Of a stretch of DNA of 33,819 nt, positions 16,164 to 24,931 are shown piece by piece. This stretch comes from Spartobacteria bacterium (GTDB lineage Bacteria > Verrucomicrobiota > Kiritimatiellia > RZYC01): positions 1 to 33,819 of the forward strand of contig RZZM01000014.1 in the NCBI GenBank assembly GCA_009929845.1, in the 5' to 3' direction. How positions within the stretch are numbered: position 1 is the stretch's first letter; each line of letters starts with the position of its first letter. The position numbers and the translations under genes were made by a program. The notes beneath the pieces are model-generated. The model saw only the letters and a program-made list of their open reading frames with translations. It did no database searches and had not been told where the DNA came from.

Positions 16164-18920
16164 TCAGGGCACGATGGCTTTGATCCTGTAAAAACGAAGG
16201 GTGTTGGTCAAAAGGGGGCCGTTGGTGCTGTTGTTATACCAGCAGGCGCTGCCGGGCTCGCCCTGATATATGTTGGTGTCGGCAAGCGACCAGGCGTGGG
16301 CGTCCGTTATGGGGCCGTCACTGTAATGGACCGTGTAGTTGCGATACAGGCTGCTGATATAGTCCAGCTTGATTTGGTTGGTCGCCGGCGTGATGGATAC
16401 ATGGAAGTAGGAGTGCGTGTTTGTCGGGTCTGTATCGGCGATATATTCACTGAGGGTAATGCAGGAGTCAGCGTCCGGATCTTCCGCGGCGGGCACGTTG
16501 GTGGACGTCCCGAAATACTGATAGGTCCACCAGTCCGGGAGGCTGTTGGTGTCGGTGTCCAGGTAAATCCGGACCCATGTTATCTCGCTGTCGGTTACGG
16601 CGCCGTCGTCCCGCCACGCCGTGCCCTGAAACGGGATGGCGCCAGCGCCTATGTTGGTGGTGGAGACGGCAAAGATGGCCGTTGAGGTGTTGGTGACCGC
16701 AACCACCCGGCCCCCGGCCCGGAGCGCTGTCTGGGTGACGGCGCCGCTGCCGGTTACGGTTTCTACCGTGGCTGTTATGACCTGTCCGCGGGAAAAATTC
16801 GCGTATGGCGCGGGGGTGCTCAGCAGGCAGGCCAGATCGTTGCGCCTGACCTCAAACGGAACCTCCAGGAGCGCGACGGTGCCCACGGCGGTTCCTTCCC
16901 GGGCGGCCACCTGGAGGGTGTGCGGTCCGTCCGATAACCCCAGGGTGGCGGGATCAAGCGAGAAGGCTACGTCTGCGTTGGAGGCGCCGCAACCCAGGAA
17001 TACCATGGCGCGGCCGTACAGGTCATCCGCGTTGTCATTGAAATAATCACTGAAACTCGAATTGGTCAGCGGGCTGCCCGGGGCAGGTTGGACCTGGTAA
17101 TTCAGATACAGTCCGGAGCCCTCCCAGGAGTTTGTCCGGGAAAAAAAGTGCGCGTCGGTAGATGTGCCAAATCCCTTGGCGTACTTCATTTCGCAACCAT
17201 CGCTGCCTGTCAGGGCGGGATCCGTATTAATGACATGCATCAGGTTGGTCATGAAAAGATAGGGGATCATGTTGGTCTGGGCGGTCACCCGGTTTGTCAC
17301 GGTCTGATGGTCCAGGGTTGTGATGATGACGGTAACCACATCGCCGCTGATTATGCCCCCTTCCAATGTCACCTGCTCCCGGGCCTGGTAGCGCGTTTCC
17401 AAAAAATGTGTTTCAGGCGAATAACTGAAGAGGTTCAGGTTGGTCCCGGTTCCAATGGACATGGCGGTAGATACCCCGATGTTGGTTGCCGGAATCCCCA
17501 GCGTTGTTTGGCGGATCGACAATCTGTCGGATACCGGCGTGGCCAGGATATTCAACGGCGGGGACGCGTTCAGTTGACTGGCAAGTCGCGAAACGACACT
17601 GTACAGCGCTTCATCCTTGTTTACCGTCACAGACCGGGTGGTCCCGTCAATGGTAACGCTCACGGTGTTGGATGCTTCCGGCCGGGCTTCGAAGATCGTC
17701 TGATGAAAGTAGCCGTCAAGGTAAACGTCAATCCGGCCAACGGGTTTGTTGGCATCAGCCGCCTGGGCGGAAATGGTGAGGGAAACGGCATTACTGACGG
17801 TGCTGTTCGAAGCCAGTCCGGTCACCGCAAGAGCGGCAGGGTGCGCATAGGGGGTACACAAGGGGTCGCCGACCACGACCCCCTCATAGGGGCTCTGTAT
17901 GGCCATGTAGAAACACTCGCCCAGTGAGAACCCGCGTGCATAATAGTAGTGTATAAGGGGATCGGGAAATTTTTGAGTGTACGCGCAAGGTTCCCGGCAG
18001 GTTCCGTATGACCCGGCGCATCCGGCGCGAAGCCAGGTCAAAATAGACATTTGAATCATTTCATTGTTTTCAAACAGGTTCCCCCCAAAGGACGTTACGA
18101 GATTGCCCAGGGCCCCTGGAACAAATTGATTTGAAAGTATATCCCAGATAATTGATGGAAGACCAAGCATGTACGCCGCAATATTGGTGACGCCGCTCAA
18201 TGTGTTTGCATCCCGTATATCACAGGTGAGGGGCGCATCAATAAACCTGCAGGCAAAATCCGTGTTGTTGTAGCGGGGCCATTGTATACTGCGATCGGTG
18301 TCGATGGTATGGAGCATATATATGACGCCAGGGGGCGAAGAGAAGGTGGCCTGTTTGCTGCGGTCGACAACCTGGCGCGCCTGGTCGAAGGTCCATCCGG
18401 TCAGAAAGGAACAGATAGAGGCCGGTTGTCCGGGATTTGCCGTGTTGTTGGTGAAAAAATGCTCAGTGGCGTAATAACGGTTGCTTGTGGAGGAAGGAAG
18501 TTCACAGGGGGGGGCCGCGGTGTGGTATCCATAATACAGCACCGAGGGGAGCCCGTTCATGTCGAAAGCGGCGCCGGAATAACTGCTGATGCGGTAGGGC
18601 ATGTCTCCGCAAAGCACTATGCAATCAATCTGGTTGCTCAGGCCTGCCAGCTGAATGTAGTCCTGTATCGGGGTGTAAATTTGATTGGTGTAATCGACGG
18701 CAAGTATCGTATAGTTGGTAGTGGCTGAGATGTGGCAGACATTCTGGAAGGGAATATTCCATTGGCTGCGATAATAATGACCGAGCGCCTGTGCGTTGGC
18801 GCTGTTGTCATTGACGACCACCAGCGTGTGAAGCGGATTGATTCCCGCCAAGGAGGGTGAATTGAATGTTGTAATTATCCACAGGATAACGCTAAAAAGG
18901 TATGTGAGTTTAATGCGCAT
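16164..18920 (-). CDS. TIGR03790-like secreted protein, long multidomain form
   Basis: A 918-aa protein with a signal peptide (MRIKLTYLFSVILWIITTF, cut near A25/G26). Residues about 27-355 match the TIGR03790 pattern: LHTLVVVNDNSANAQALGHYY at the start, FVPGALGNLVTSFGG near 275, and TWLRAGCAGSYGTCREPC (295-312) followed by QKFP and VVVGDPLCTPYA. The family is known only from exosortase-bearing genomes and has no assigned function. Residues about 360-400 and 655-780 are beta-rich and resemble the C-terminal domains of the neighbour at 20402. Between them is an insert of about 250 residues with a VTIDGTTRSVTV segment. Near 786-840 lies a Ca-binding-type motif (DTDTNSLPDWW to EYIADTDPTN), and a tail ending RFYRIKAIVP follows. 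There is no PEP-CTERM anchor. The open frame continues to 19655, but that part lies opposite the sugar transferase. Confidence 0.85.
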   Translation of the reverse strand: MRIKLTYLFSVILWIITTFNSPSLAGINPLHTLVVVNDNSANAQALGHYYRSQWNIPFQNVCHISATTNYTILAVDYTNQIYTPIQDYIQLAGLSNQIDCIVLCGDMPYRISSYSGAAFDMNGLPSVLYYGYHTAAPPCELPSSTSNRYYATEHFFTNNTANPGQPASICSFLTGWTFDQARQVVDRSKQATFSSPPGVIYMLHTIDTDRSIQWPRYNNTDFACRFIDAPLTCDIRDANTLSGVTNIAAYMLGLPSIIWDILSNQFVPGALGNLVTSFGGNLFENNEMIQMSILTWLRAGCAGSYGTCREPCAYTQKFPDPLIHYYYARGFSLGECFYMAIQSPYEGVVVGDPLCTPYAHPAALAVTGLASNSTVSNAVSLTISAQAADANKPVGRIDVYLDGYFHQTIFEARPEASNTVSVTIDGTTRSVTVNKDEALYSVVSRLASQLNASPPLNILATPVSDRLSIRQTTLGIPATNIGVSTAMSIGTGTNLNLFSYSPETHFLETRYQAREQVTLEGGIISGDVVTVIITTLDHQTVTNRVTAQTNMIPYLFMTNLMHVINTDPALTGSDGCEMKYAKGFGTSTDAHFFSRTNSWEGSGLYLNYQVQPAPGSPLTNSSFSDYFNDNADDLYGRAMVFLGCGASNADVAFSLDPATLGLSDGPHTLQVAAREGTAVGTVALLEVPFEVRRNDLACLLSTPAPYANFSRGQVITATVETVTGSGAVTQTALRAGGRVVAVTNTSTAIFAVSTTNIGAGAIPFQGTAWRDDGAVTDSEITWVRIYLDTDTNSLPDWWTYQYFGTSTNVPAAEDPDADSCITLSEYIADTDPTNTHSYFHVSITPATNQIKLDYISSLYRNYTVHYSDGPITDAHAWSLADTNIYQGEPGSACWYNNSTNGPLLTNTLRFYRIKAIVP

Positions 18921-18932
18921 GATGTGCCTGAC

Positions 18933-18961
18933 AATATAGAGCGCTTTGCTCTTGATGTAAA
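18933..18961 (-). promoter_or_regulatory. Sigma-70-type promoter candidate for the long TIGR03790-like gene
   Basis: Minus-strand TTTACA (+ 18956-18961, 5/6) is followed after exactly 17 bp by TATATT (+ 18933-18938, 5/6). The start point would fall near 18926, only about 6 nt before ATG 18920, so the message would be nearly leaderless. The 60-bp gap is shared with the divergent sugar transferase gene, for which no clear promoter is seen. Confidence 0.4.
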
Positions 18962-18980
18962 TATGGAATAGAGAGTTTGG

Positions 18981-20384
18981 ATGGACCAACAGGATTTGAT
19001 GACATACTACCGGCGGTGGATAGGTAATGCGCTTGCCTTGTTGGCCAGCGATACGCTGGTGCTCCTTGTCGCGCTTTTGGCGGCGGGAACGATTCGCTAT
19101 ATTTTGAAGGATTCGCACATCCCGCCATCCAGGGGTTTCCTGCTGGTTCCTGTGTGGTGCGTGGGCGCGGTCATTTTTCGCCTGGCCCCGAGCTGGGGGT
19201 TGGGCCCCGTTGAAGAGTTGCGCAGGACGCAGGTGCTTCTCCTTTCCATGTTCGGTATTGCCACGGTGGTCATGTTCCTCAGCAAATCGGCGGATGTTAC
19301 CAGCCGAATCAAGTATCTGCTGACCTATCTCTTTGCCGTACCCCTGATTCCGCTTTGCCGAACCGGGGTCAAACGGATATTGATTAATATCAGGCAATGG
19401 GGGGCCCATACGGTTATTTATGGCTCCGATCCTTCCGTCGAACATGTGCTGGATGTCATTACATATGAACAGGGGTTGGGGTTTATTCCTTATGGTATAT
19501 TTGAGGACGGCGCGGTTCCAGGTGAAAAACGGTTTGGGTATCCAGTACTGGGGACCATGAACGAGTTCTCTCCGGAGGCTCCTTTCGCTATTATTGGCGT
19601 CCGGCAGATTCCCCGGGAACGCCTGCAGGAATTGCTGGAGGGCCCGTTGGCGCATTACAGGCGGGTGATATTAATTCCGGATCTACTGGAAATCCCGTCC
19701 CTGTGGGTTTCCGCGCATGATTTCATGGGGGTGTTGGGGCTGGAGCTGATCCGCAATCTGCTTAATCCCGCGGCGCGAGGGCTCAAGCAGCTTGTCGAGG
19801 TGACCTTCGTCATGGGGTTGGCGCCGGTATGGGTTCCGTTATGCGCCGTCATAGCTGTTTTGATCTGGTTGCAGGACCGCGCATTCCCGTTTTATACCCA
19901 GGACCGTGTCGGGCGTAACGGACGTGTCTTCCATACCTGGAAATTCCGCAGTATGATCGCTGACGCGGAGCGTGTTCTGGAGGAAAAACTGGCTGCTGAC
20001 CCTGCGCTCAGGGCGGAATGGGAAGGCAACCGGAAATTGAAAAAAGACCCGAGGATTACCCTGCTGGGCCGTTTCCTTCGTCGGTATTCGCTGGATGAAA
20101 TTCCCCAGTTGATCAATGTGTTGCGCCGGGAGATGTCCCTGGTGGGGCCCCGCCCCCTGCCTGTGTATCATCACGAAGAATTGCCCCATTATGTTCGCGG
20201 ACTGCGCGAGCAGGTGCTGCCGGGCATGACCGGGCTGTGGCAGGTCTCCGGGCGGAGTGAATCAGGTACCCGGGGGATGGAGCGGTGGGACGCCTACTAC
20301 GTGCGGAACTGGTCCATCTGGCTTGATGCGGTTATCGCGGTCCGTACCGTCCGGGCTGTCATCAACAGTCATGGGGCGTATTAA
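18981..20384 (+). CDS. Undecaprenyl-phosphate sugar phosphotransferase (WbaP-like initiating transferase)
   Basis: A 467-aa polyprenyl glycosylphosphotransferase that starts repeat-unit synthesis by moving a sugar-1-phosphate (Gal or Glc in known WbaP enzymes) onto undecaprenyl phosphate at the inner membrane. Four hydrophobic helices lie in residues 15-125, then a soluble nucleotide-binding-like domain (VIYGSDPSVEHV near 150), a fifth membrane segment near 275-295, and the catalytic domain: FYTQDRVGRNGRVF, WKFRSM at 320-325, YSLDEIPQLINVL with D372/E373, MSLVGPRP, and PGMTGLWQVSGRS. ATG 18981 has GAGAG 7 nt upstream. It is divergent from one TIGR03790 gene and 17 bp upstream of the other, which suggests co-transcription with the latter and the exosortase. 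Confidence 0.92.
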   Translation: MDQQDLMTYYRRWIGNALALLASDTLVLLVALLAAGTIRYILKDSHIPPSRGFLLVPVWCVGAVIFRLAPSWGLGPVEELRRTQVLLLSMFGIATVVMFLSKSADVTSRIKYLLTYLFAVPLIPLCRTGVKRILINIRQWGAHTVIYGSDPSVEHVLDVITYEQGLGFIPYGIFEDGAVPGEKRFGYPVLGTMNEFSPEAPFAIIGVRQIPRERLQELLEGPLAHYRRVILIPDLLEIPSLWVSAHDFMGVLGLELIRNLLNPAARGLKQLVEVTFVMGLAPVWVPLCAVIAVLIWLQDRAFPFYTQDRVGRNGRVFHTWKFRSMIADAERVLEEKLAADPALRAEWEGNRKLKKDPRITLLGRFLRRYSLDEIPQLINVLRREMSLVGPRPLPVYHHEELPHYVRGLREQVLPGMTGLWQVSGRSESGTRGMERWDAYYVRNWSIWLDAVIAVRTVRAVINSHGAY

Positions 20385-20401
20385 AATGGCAGGTGATATC
20401 T

Positions 20402-22036
20402 ATGCGATGTGATAAATTTTTTGTGACGACTTTTTTGTTCTTTACCGTTTGCCTGGCATGTGTACAGGCCTTTGGTCCCAATAATTTGGCGCTGATCGTG
20501 AATATGGCGTCGCCGGATTCCCTGACGCTGGCCAATCATTATGTTCGGATTCGGGGTATTCCTTTGGAAAACGTTATCTATGTGACCACCTCTTCCGATA
20601 CAGAAGTAAATGTGTCGGAGCGGCAGTTCAATGATGAGATATGGATCCCGGTGAATGAGGAGATTGACCGTCGCAACCTGCGTGATCGCATCCTGGCCTG
20701 GGCCTATTCGACGGGTTTTCCGCTGAAGTATGCCGACGAGGGGACGCCCGTTATTTCGTTACAGGGAATCACGCTGACTGGCGGTGTTATTCCTGATATG
20801 GATGTGGTTGAGAAGGGCGCCTATAGTTCTCCATACTACAGGGGGCCGGGTCCCGACCAGCACAACCTGCTTCCATCGAAGTCCTTTGAACACTTTGTGC
20901 AAAGTGAAAAAGGGTTTCCCAGTATGGTGTTGGGGCATACAGGGCGGTGGGGCAATCCCATGCCGGTGGCCGTTAATGTCCTCAAAAAGGGGACCCTGGG
21001 CGACGGCGCCAAACCGCGCGGAACGATCTATTTTGTAACCTCGGAGGACGTCCGCTCAACCTGTCGGCAATGGCAATATGCGGATGCTTCGGGTATGTTA
21101 GCCGCCCTGAACGTGCGTAGTGTGATTTCATCGAATTATCCGGCAAAAGGCACATCCATCATGGGGGTCTTGGCGGGCGCTATGTATATAAATACCTCAC
21201 AGATGGGAACGTTTATGCCCGGGTGCATGGCTGAGCACCTGACCAGTTTTGCCGGTGATTTTTCCAGGGATGACCATACGAAAGTCACCGGATGGCTGGC
21301 GGCCGGCGCCACGGCATCTGCGGGAGCGGTGACTGAGCCTTATGCGCTCTGGCCGAAATTTCCCAGCGCTTTTTTTTATGTGCATTACGCGCGCGGGTGC
21401 TCGCTCATCGAGAGTTTCTACCAGTCCGTGCGCTGTCCCTTGCAGTTGCTGATGATGGGCGAGCCGTTGTCAAAGCCTTGGGCGCAAAACATGATGCTGA
21501 CAATTGTCTCTCTGAATGAAGGGCCTGTTGCCGGGAAGGCGACATTTTATGTGGATATTTTGGGCGCACCGCGCGGGCCGCGCCGGGTGGCCTACTATGT
21601 AGATGGGCAGCCGGTGGTATCCGCTACGGCCAATCCGCTCGAAATTGATACAACAACACTCTCCGACGGTTGGCATGAGTTGCGCGCGGTAACCCGCTTC
21701 GGAACAGAAGTCAGCCTGCAGACCATGGCCACGAAGTCATTTGAAGTCAATAACCACGGACAATCCCTTGCTGTGCGGTATGCTGGGGATATAGAGCACA
21801 TTGCCATTGGTGAAGTCGTGGAATTGGTGGTTGAACCTATCGGCCTTTCGGACGGGACAATTCGCCTGTATGCGAATGAACGCATTGTGGGCTCCCGGAA
21901 AGAAGATAATGTGTATCAATTTAATACAGAAGAGGTTGGACAAGGTCCTGTCCGCCTTCAGGCGGGGTGTTCTCTCGAAAAAGGAGGGCTGGTCATGAGC
22001 AAACCGCTTGATATTATTGTTGTGGACGCCAAATAA
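20402..22036 (+). CDS. TIGR03790-like secreted protein, short form
   Basis: A 544-aa protein with signal peptide MRCDKFFVTTFLFFTVCLA, cut near VQA/FG. NNLALIVNMASPDSLTLANHYV opens the family domain. GTIYFVTSEDVRST (about 210-223), FMPGCMAEHLTSFAGDF and GWLAAGATASAGAVTEPYA at 297-315, then KFP, SLIESFYQSV and MMGEPLSKPWA, match the pattern of the long paralogue. Its W298 lines up with W296 there. The C-terminal 170 residues form two beta-rich domains that also align with the long form (TTLSDGWHELRAVTRFG against LGLSDGPHTLQVAAREG). The cysteines at 301, 308 and 312 of the long form are A303, V310 and Y314 here. ATG 20402 has AGGTG at good spacing; GTG 20393 is the alternative. The role is unknown, but the exosortase follows 56 bp downstream. 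Confidence 0.85.
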   Translation: MRCDKFFVTTFLFFTVCLACVQAFGPNNLALIVNMASPDSLTLANHYVRIRGIPLENVIYVTTSSDTEVNVSERQFNDEIWIPVNEEIDRRNLRDRILAWAYSTGFPLKYADEGTPVISLQGITLTGGVIPDMDVVEKGAYSSPYYRGPGPDQHNLLPSKSFEHFVQSEKGFPSMVLGHTGRWGNPMPVAVNVLKKGTLGDGAKPRGTIYFVTSEDVRSTCRQWQYADASGMLAALNVRSVISSNYPAKGTSIMGVLAGAMYINTSQMGTFMPGCMAEHLTSFAGDFSRDDHTKVTGWLAAGATASAGAVTEPYALWPKFPSAFFYVHYARGCSLIESFYQSVRCPLQLLMMGEPLSKPWAQNMMLTIVSLNEGPVAGKATFYVDILGAPRGPRRVAYYVDGQPVVSATANPLEIDTTTLSDGWHELRAVTRFGTEVSLQTMATKSFEVNNHGQSLAVRYAGDIEHIAIGEVVELVVEPIGLSDGTIRLYANERIVGSRKEDNVYQFNTEEVGQGPVRLQAGCSLEKGGLVMSKPLDIIVVDAK

Positions 22037-22054
22037 ATGCCGACAAATGCGGTT

Positions 22055-22082
22055 TTGACTTTTCATGTCAGGGGGGTATTGT
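22055..22082 (+). promoter_or_regulatory. Promoter-like sequence ahead of the exosortase gene
   Basis: TTGACT (22055-22060, 5/6) and TATTGT (22077-22082, 4/6) are 16 bp apart. The implied start near 22089 is 4 nt before ATG 22093, and no good ribosome site precedes that ATG. This could be a leaderless internal start or chance. Confidence 0.25.
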
Positions 22083-22092
22083 ACATTGCGAT

Positions 22093-23091
22093 ATGGACAC
22101 CATGAAACAAAAATCGGACAGCAGAATACAAGTATGGAATGAGCGACTTCATTTGGCGGCGTTGTCAAAAGAGGATCTGATGCACATCGGGTTTTTGGCT
22201 GTGATTGCGGGATTGATATTCTGCATGTATCATTTCCTGGGAAATACCACAAATACGAAACTCTACGGACGTTCCACGTTTCAGTGGATGCTGGGGCGGT
22301 GGGAAAATATGGGCGACGACTTTTCCCATGCCTGGCTGATCCCCTTCGTGAGCCTTGGCGTGATCTGGTATAGGCGAAAAGAATTTATCGCGGCGCCCAA
22401 GCATATCTGTAAGACAGGACTATGGGTTGTTGTGGCGGCGCTGGCCTTGCATTATTTGAGCGCTAAGGCGCAACAGACCCGCGTATCTGTATTTGCCCTC
22501 ATTCTCCTGTTGTGGGGGCTGCCGTTCTACCTGTACGGATGGGAGGTGGCTAAACTGCTCATTTTCCCGTGTTCATATCTGATTTTTTGTGTGCCGATGA
22601 ACTTCCTGGATCAGATGACGTTCCCCTTGCGCATGATCATGACGGTGATGGCCACGCACCTTTTGAACGGACTTGGCATTGCCGTTGAACGCTCGGGGTC
22701 GGCCATTTATTCGCTGTCCGGAGGGTTTAATTTTGATGTGGCCTCGCCCTGCAGTGGATTGCGATCTCTCTTGGCCCTGACTGCGCTGACGGCGGTTTAT
22801 GCTTACTTTACTCAAAAAACCGTGATGAAAAAGTGGGTGTTGTTCATGTCCTCCATCCCGCTGGCCGTCATCGGAAATATTGCCCGCATTACTTCCATCG
22901 GGCTTGTTGCAGAGGCCTTTGGCGAGGAATTTGCCTCCAAACTATATCATGATTATTCAGGCTATGTGGTCTTTGGCGTGGCGATCTCGCTGATGATTGC
23001 CGTGGGAAACATGCTTAATGCAGATTATTCACAGGTGTGGAAACAATGGAAACAAACGTTTATAAGCCCTATTTCAACATCATCGCATTGA
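22093..23091 (+). CDS. Exosortase (transmembrane sorting transpeptidase-like)
   Basis: A 332-aa integral membrane protein with about eight hydrophobic helices. Exosortases are proposed to cut C-terminal sorting tags (PEP-CTERM type) and to pass the protein to the cell surface, in species that also make exopolysaccharide. The conserved residues are present: Cys220 in SPCSGLRSLLAL, Arg265 in IGNIARITS and His286 in YHDYSGYVVFG. FDDFSHAWLIP-like GDDFSHAWLIPFVS near 73-86 is the usual N-terminal block. Start ATG 22093 lacks a clear ribosome site; ATG 22102 is possible. The 3' end overlaps the EpsI-like gene by about 46 nt. No substrate with a sorting tag is encoded in the window. I cannot place it in a named Xrt subtype. 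Confidence 0.93.
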   Translation: MDTMKQKSDSRIQVWNERLHLAALSKEDLMHIGFLAVIAGLIFCMYHFLGNTTNTKLYGRSTFQWMLGRWENMGDDFSHAWLIPFVSLGVIWYRRKEFIAAPKHICKTGLWVVVAALALHYLSAKAQQTRVSVFALILLLWGLPFYLYGWEVAKLLIFPCSYLIFCVPMNFLDQMTFPLRMIMTVMATHLLNGLGIAVERSGSAIYSLSGGFNFDVASPCSGLRSLLALTALTAVYAYFTQKTVMKKWVLFMSSIPLAVIGNIARITSIGLVAEAFGEEFASKLYHDYSGYVVFGVAISLMIAVGNMLNADYSQVWKQWKQTFISPISTSSH

Positions 23092-23807
23092 TGATTTTCA
23101 CATCTCTGGCCCTGGCGTTCACGGTTGATGTGCGTAATTCGGATGAGGCGGGTGTCAAAACAGTGCTTCCTGCCCAAGTGGATGATTGGACGGGCAGCGA
23201 TATGCGTTTCTGCCTCAATGATCAGTGCCAACGTGAGTTTGTGGCCAGCCAGTTGCAGAACCTGGATGTGTGCCCGGTTTGTGGGGGAGTGCTGGGGTCG
23301 CTTTCATTGCAGGAGAAGCAAATTTTGCCTTCCGATACGGTGGTCGTCAAGAAGCGGTACGTTAATCCGGCAGGAAAGACCATATTTGTTTCCATCGTCT
23401 TGAGTGGCGTGGAACGGTCGAGTATCCACCGTCCGGAGGGTTGTGTGCAGGGGCAGGGGCGTACGATTGTGAAAACACACACAATAAAAGTACCTTTATT
23501 AAACCGCGCGCCACTGGATATCAAGTTGCTCGAGCTGGTCCGTGAATACACGTCGGCAAACAGCGGAAAGGTTGATGTCCCGCAGTATTACGCTTACTGG
23601 TTTGTTGGCAAGGACCGCGAAACACCTGATAACCTGGCCCGTATGTTCTGGATGGCCTATGACCGCATATTCCGGAATGTGGCTCACCGCTGGGCCTATA
23701 TTTCCCTGGCGGGCACGCGTGACCTGGATTCGCTTGAGCACGAGAAAGAGATTCGCGCCTTCATCCGCGAGTTGTATCCAGAGATTTCCCTGGAAAACAG
23801 GTCCTGA
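23046..23807 (+). CDS. Exosortase-associated EpsI-family protein with zinc-ribbon-like insert
   Basis: A 253-aa protein with one N-terminal membrane anchor (residues 8-25) and an extracytoplasmic EpsI domain (DUF3485 type). VVKKRYVNPAGKTIFVSIVLSG and SIHRPEGCVQGQGRTI, with H128 and C133, match the family's S-x-H-x-P-E-x-C-x-x-G-x-G block. EpsI domains occur fused to, or beside, exosortases and are tied to exopolysaccharide production; the biochemical role is not settled. Between the anchor and the core are C56-x4-C61 and C76-x2-C79 (CPVCGG), a zinc-ribbon-like arrangement. ATG 23046 follows GTG 23037, both inside the exosortase gene, so the pair is translationally coupled. Confidence 0.85.
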   Translation: METNVYKPYFNIIALMIFTSLALAFTVDVRNSDEAGVKTVLPAQVDDWTGSDMRFCLNDQCQREFVASQLQNLDVCPVCGGVLGSLSLQEKQILPSDTVVVKKRYVNPAGKTIFVSIVLSGVERSSIHRPEGCVQGQGRTIVKTHTIKVPLLNRAPLDIKLLELVREYTSANSGKVDVPQYYAYWFVGKDRETPDNLARMFWMAYDRIFRNVAHRWAYISLAGTRDLDSLEHEKEIRAFIRELYPEISLENRS

Positions 23808-23911
23808 CAGGCCCGGCCGCTAATTTCTCCTTCTTTCTTTGTCGCTGTGCTTGTCACCATTGCCCCGGACATGGTAACTTCCAACGATTTTATTAATGCA
23901 GGAGACAATAT

Positions 23912-24880
23912 ATGGCTGTAAAGACGGAAAGAAAACAAGTATCTGTAGTGACCGGTGGCGCCGGGTTTCTCGGGTCGCATTTGTGCGACCTGCTGCTTGG
24001 CAAGGGTCATCGGGTTGTCTGCCTGGATAATTTAATCACGGGGAATCTGGCCAATATCGAGCATTTATCAGGTAATGAAAACTTCAAGTTCATCAAGCAT
24101 GATGTCACCGAGTTTATTTACGTTCCGGGGGATGTTGATTTTGTCTTTCATTTTGCGTCGCCGGCGAGTCCCGTGGACTATCTGGAACTGCCCATCCAAA
24201 CCTTGAAGGTGGGCGCCCTGGGCACCCATAAGACCCTGGGCTTGGCGCGCGCGAAAAATGCGCGCTATCTGCTCGCCTCCACCTCGGAGACCTACGGCGA
24301 TCCCCTGGTGCATCCCCAGTCGGAGTCCTACTGGGGCAATGTGAATCCAATCGGGCCCCGCGGCGTGTACGACGAGGCCAAGCGCTTTGCCGAGGCCATG
24401 ACCATGGCTTACAACCGTTTTCATGGGTTGCAAACCAGGATCGTCCGCATCTTTAACACCTATGGCCCACGTATGCGCCCGCATGACGGACGTGTGGTTC
24501 CCGCCTTTATGCTTCAGGCCCTGAAAGGGGAGCCGCTGACGGTGTTTGGCGACGGCTCGCAGACCCGGAGCTTCTGCTATGTGGCAGACCTGATTGCCGG
24601 GATTTACGCCCTGGCCATGAGCAATTATGCCGAACCGGTAAATATTGGCAATCCGCGTGAAATGTCCGTGCTGGCGTTCGCGCGGGAGATATGCGAAATC
24701 TGCGGCAGTTCATCCGAAATTTGTTTCAATCCGCTGCCTGTGGATGACCCGAAGGTACGGCAACCGGATATCACACTTGCCGGAAAACTGCTGAACTGGA
24801 AACCGGAAGTGCTGCTGGAAGATGGATTAACCCGGACCCGGGATTACTTCAAGCAATTGATTGAACAGGGAAATATCTGA
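23912..24880 (+). CDS. UDP-glucuronate decarboxylase (UDP-xylose synthase), extended SDR
   Basis: A 322-aa NAD-dependent enzyme that oxidises and decarboxylates UDP-glucuronate to UDP-xylose. The NAD-binding GGAGFLGSH is at residues 15-23, the TSETYG catalytic block at 124-129 and Y153-DEA-K157 form the SDR catalytic pair. [18 protein letters not shown] and [13 protein letters not shown]-like [15 protein letters not shown] are hallmarks of the UXS subgroup. ATG 23912 has an excellent AGGAGA site. A 104-bp gap after the EpsI-like gene holds no gene; TTGTCA/TAACTT could be a weak promoter there. It would supply a pentose donor for the surface glycan. Confidence 0.92.
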   Translation: MAVKTERKQVSVVTGGAGFLGSHLCDLLLGKGHRVVCLDNLITGNLANIEHLSGNENFKFIKHDVTEFIYVPGDVDFVFHFASPASPVDYLELPIQTLKVGALGTHKTLGLARAKNARYLLASTSETYGDPLVHPQSESYWGNVNPIGPRGVYDEAKRFAEAMTMAYNRFHGLQTRIVRIFNTYGPRMRPHDGRVVPAFMLQALKGEPLTVFGDGSQTRSFCYVADLIAGIYALAMSNYAEPVNIGNPREMSVLAFAREICEICGSSSEICFNPLPVDDPKVRQPDITLAGKLLNWKPEVLLEDGLTRTRDYFKQLIEQGNI

Positions 24881-24931
24881 CATCAAACGTGTACGTATAA
24901 GTTATAGTATGACGCAAAAGGGAGCGTGAAT

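Noticed and set aside
17088-17927. 279-residue + strand open frame opposite the long TIGR03790-like gene
   Set aside because: Gly/Val/Arg-rich antisense product with no recognisable domain; the - strand protein has a signal peptide and paralogue.
18921-19655. N-terminal extension of the long TIGR03790-like frame by 245 residues
   Set aside because: It lies opposite the WbaP-like gene, and a signal peptide starts at 18920, so translation should begin there.
23855-23890. TTGTCA/TAACTT promoter-like pair ahead of the UDP-glucuronate decarboxylase gene
   Set aside because: The -10 match is only 3/6 with an 18-bp spacer; too weak to list as a feature.
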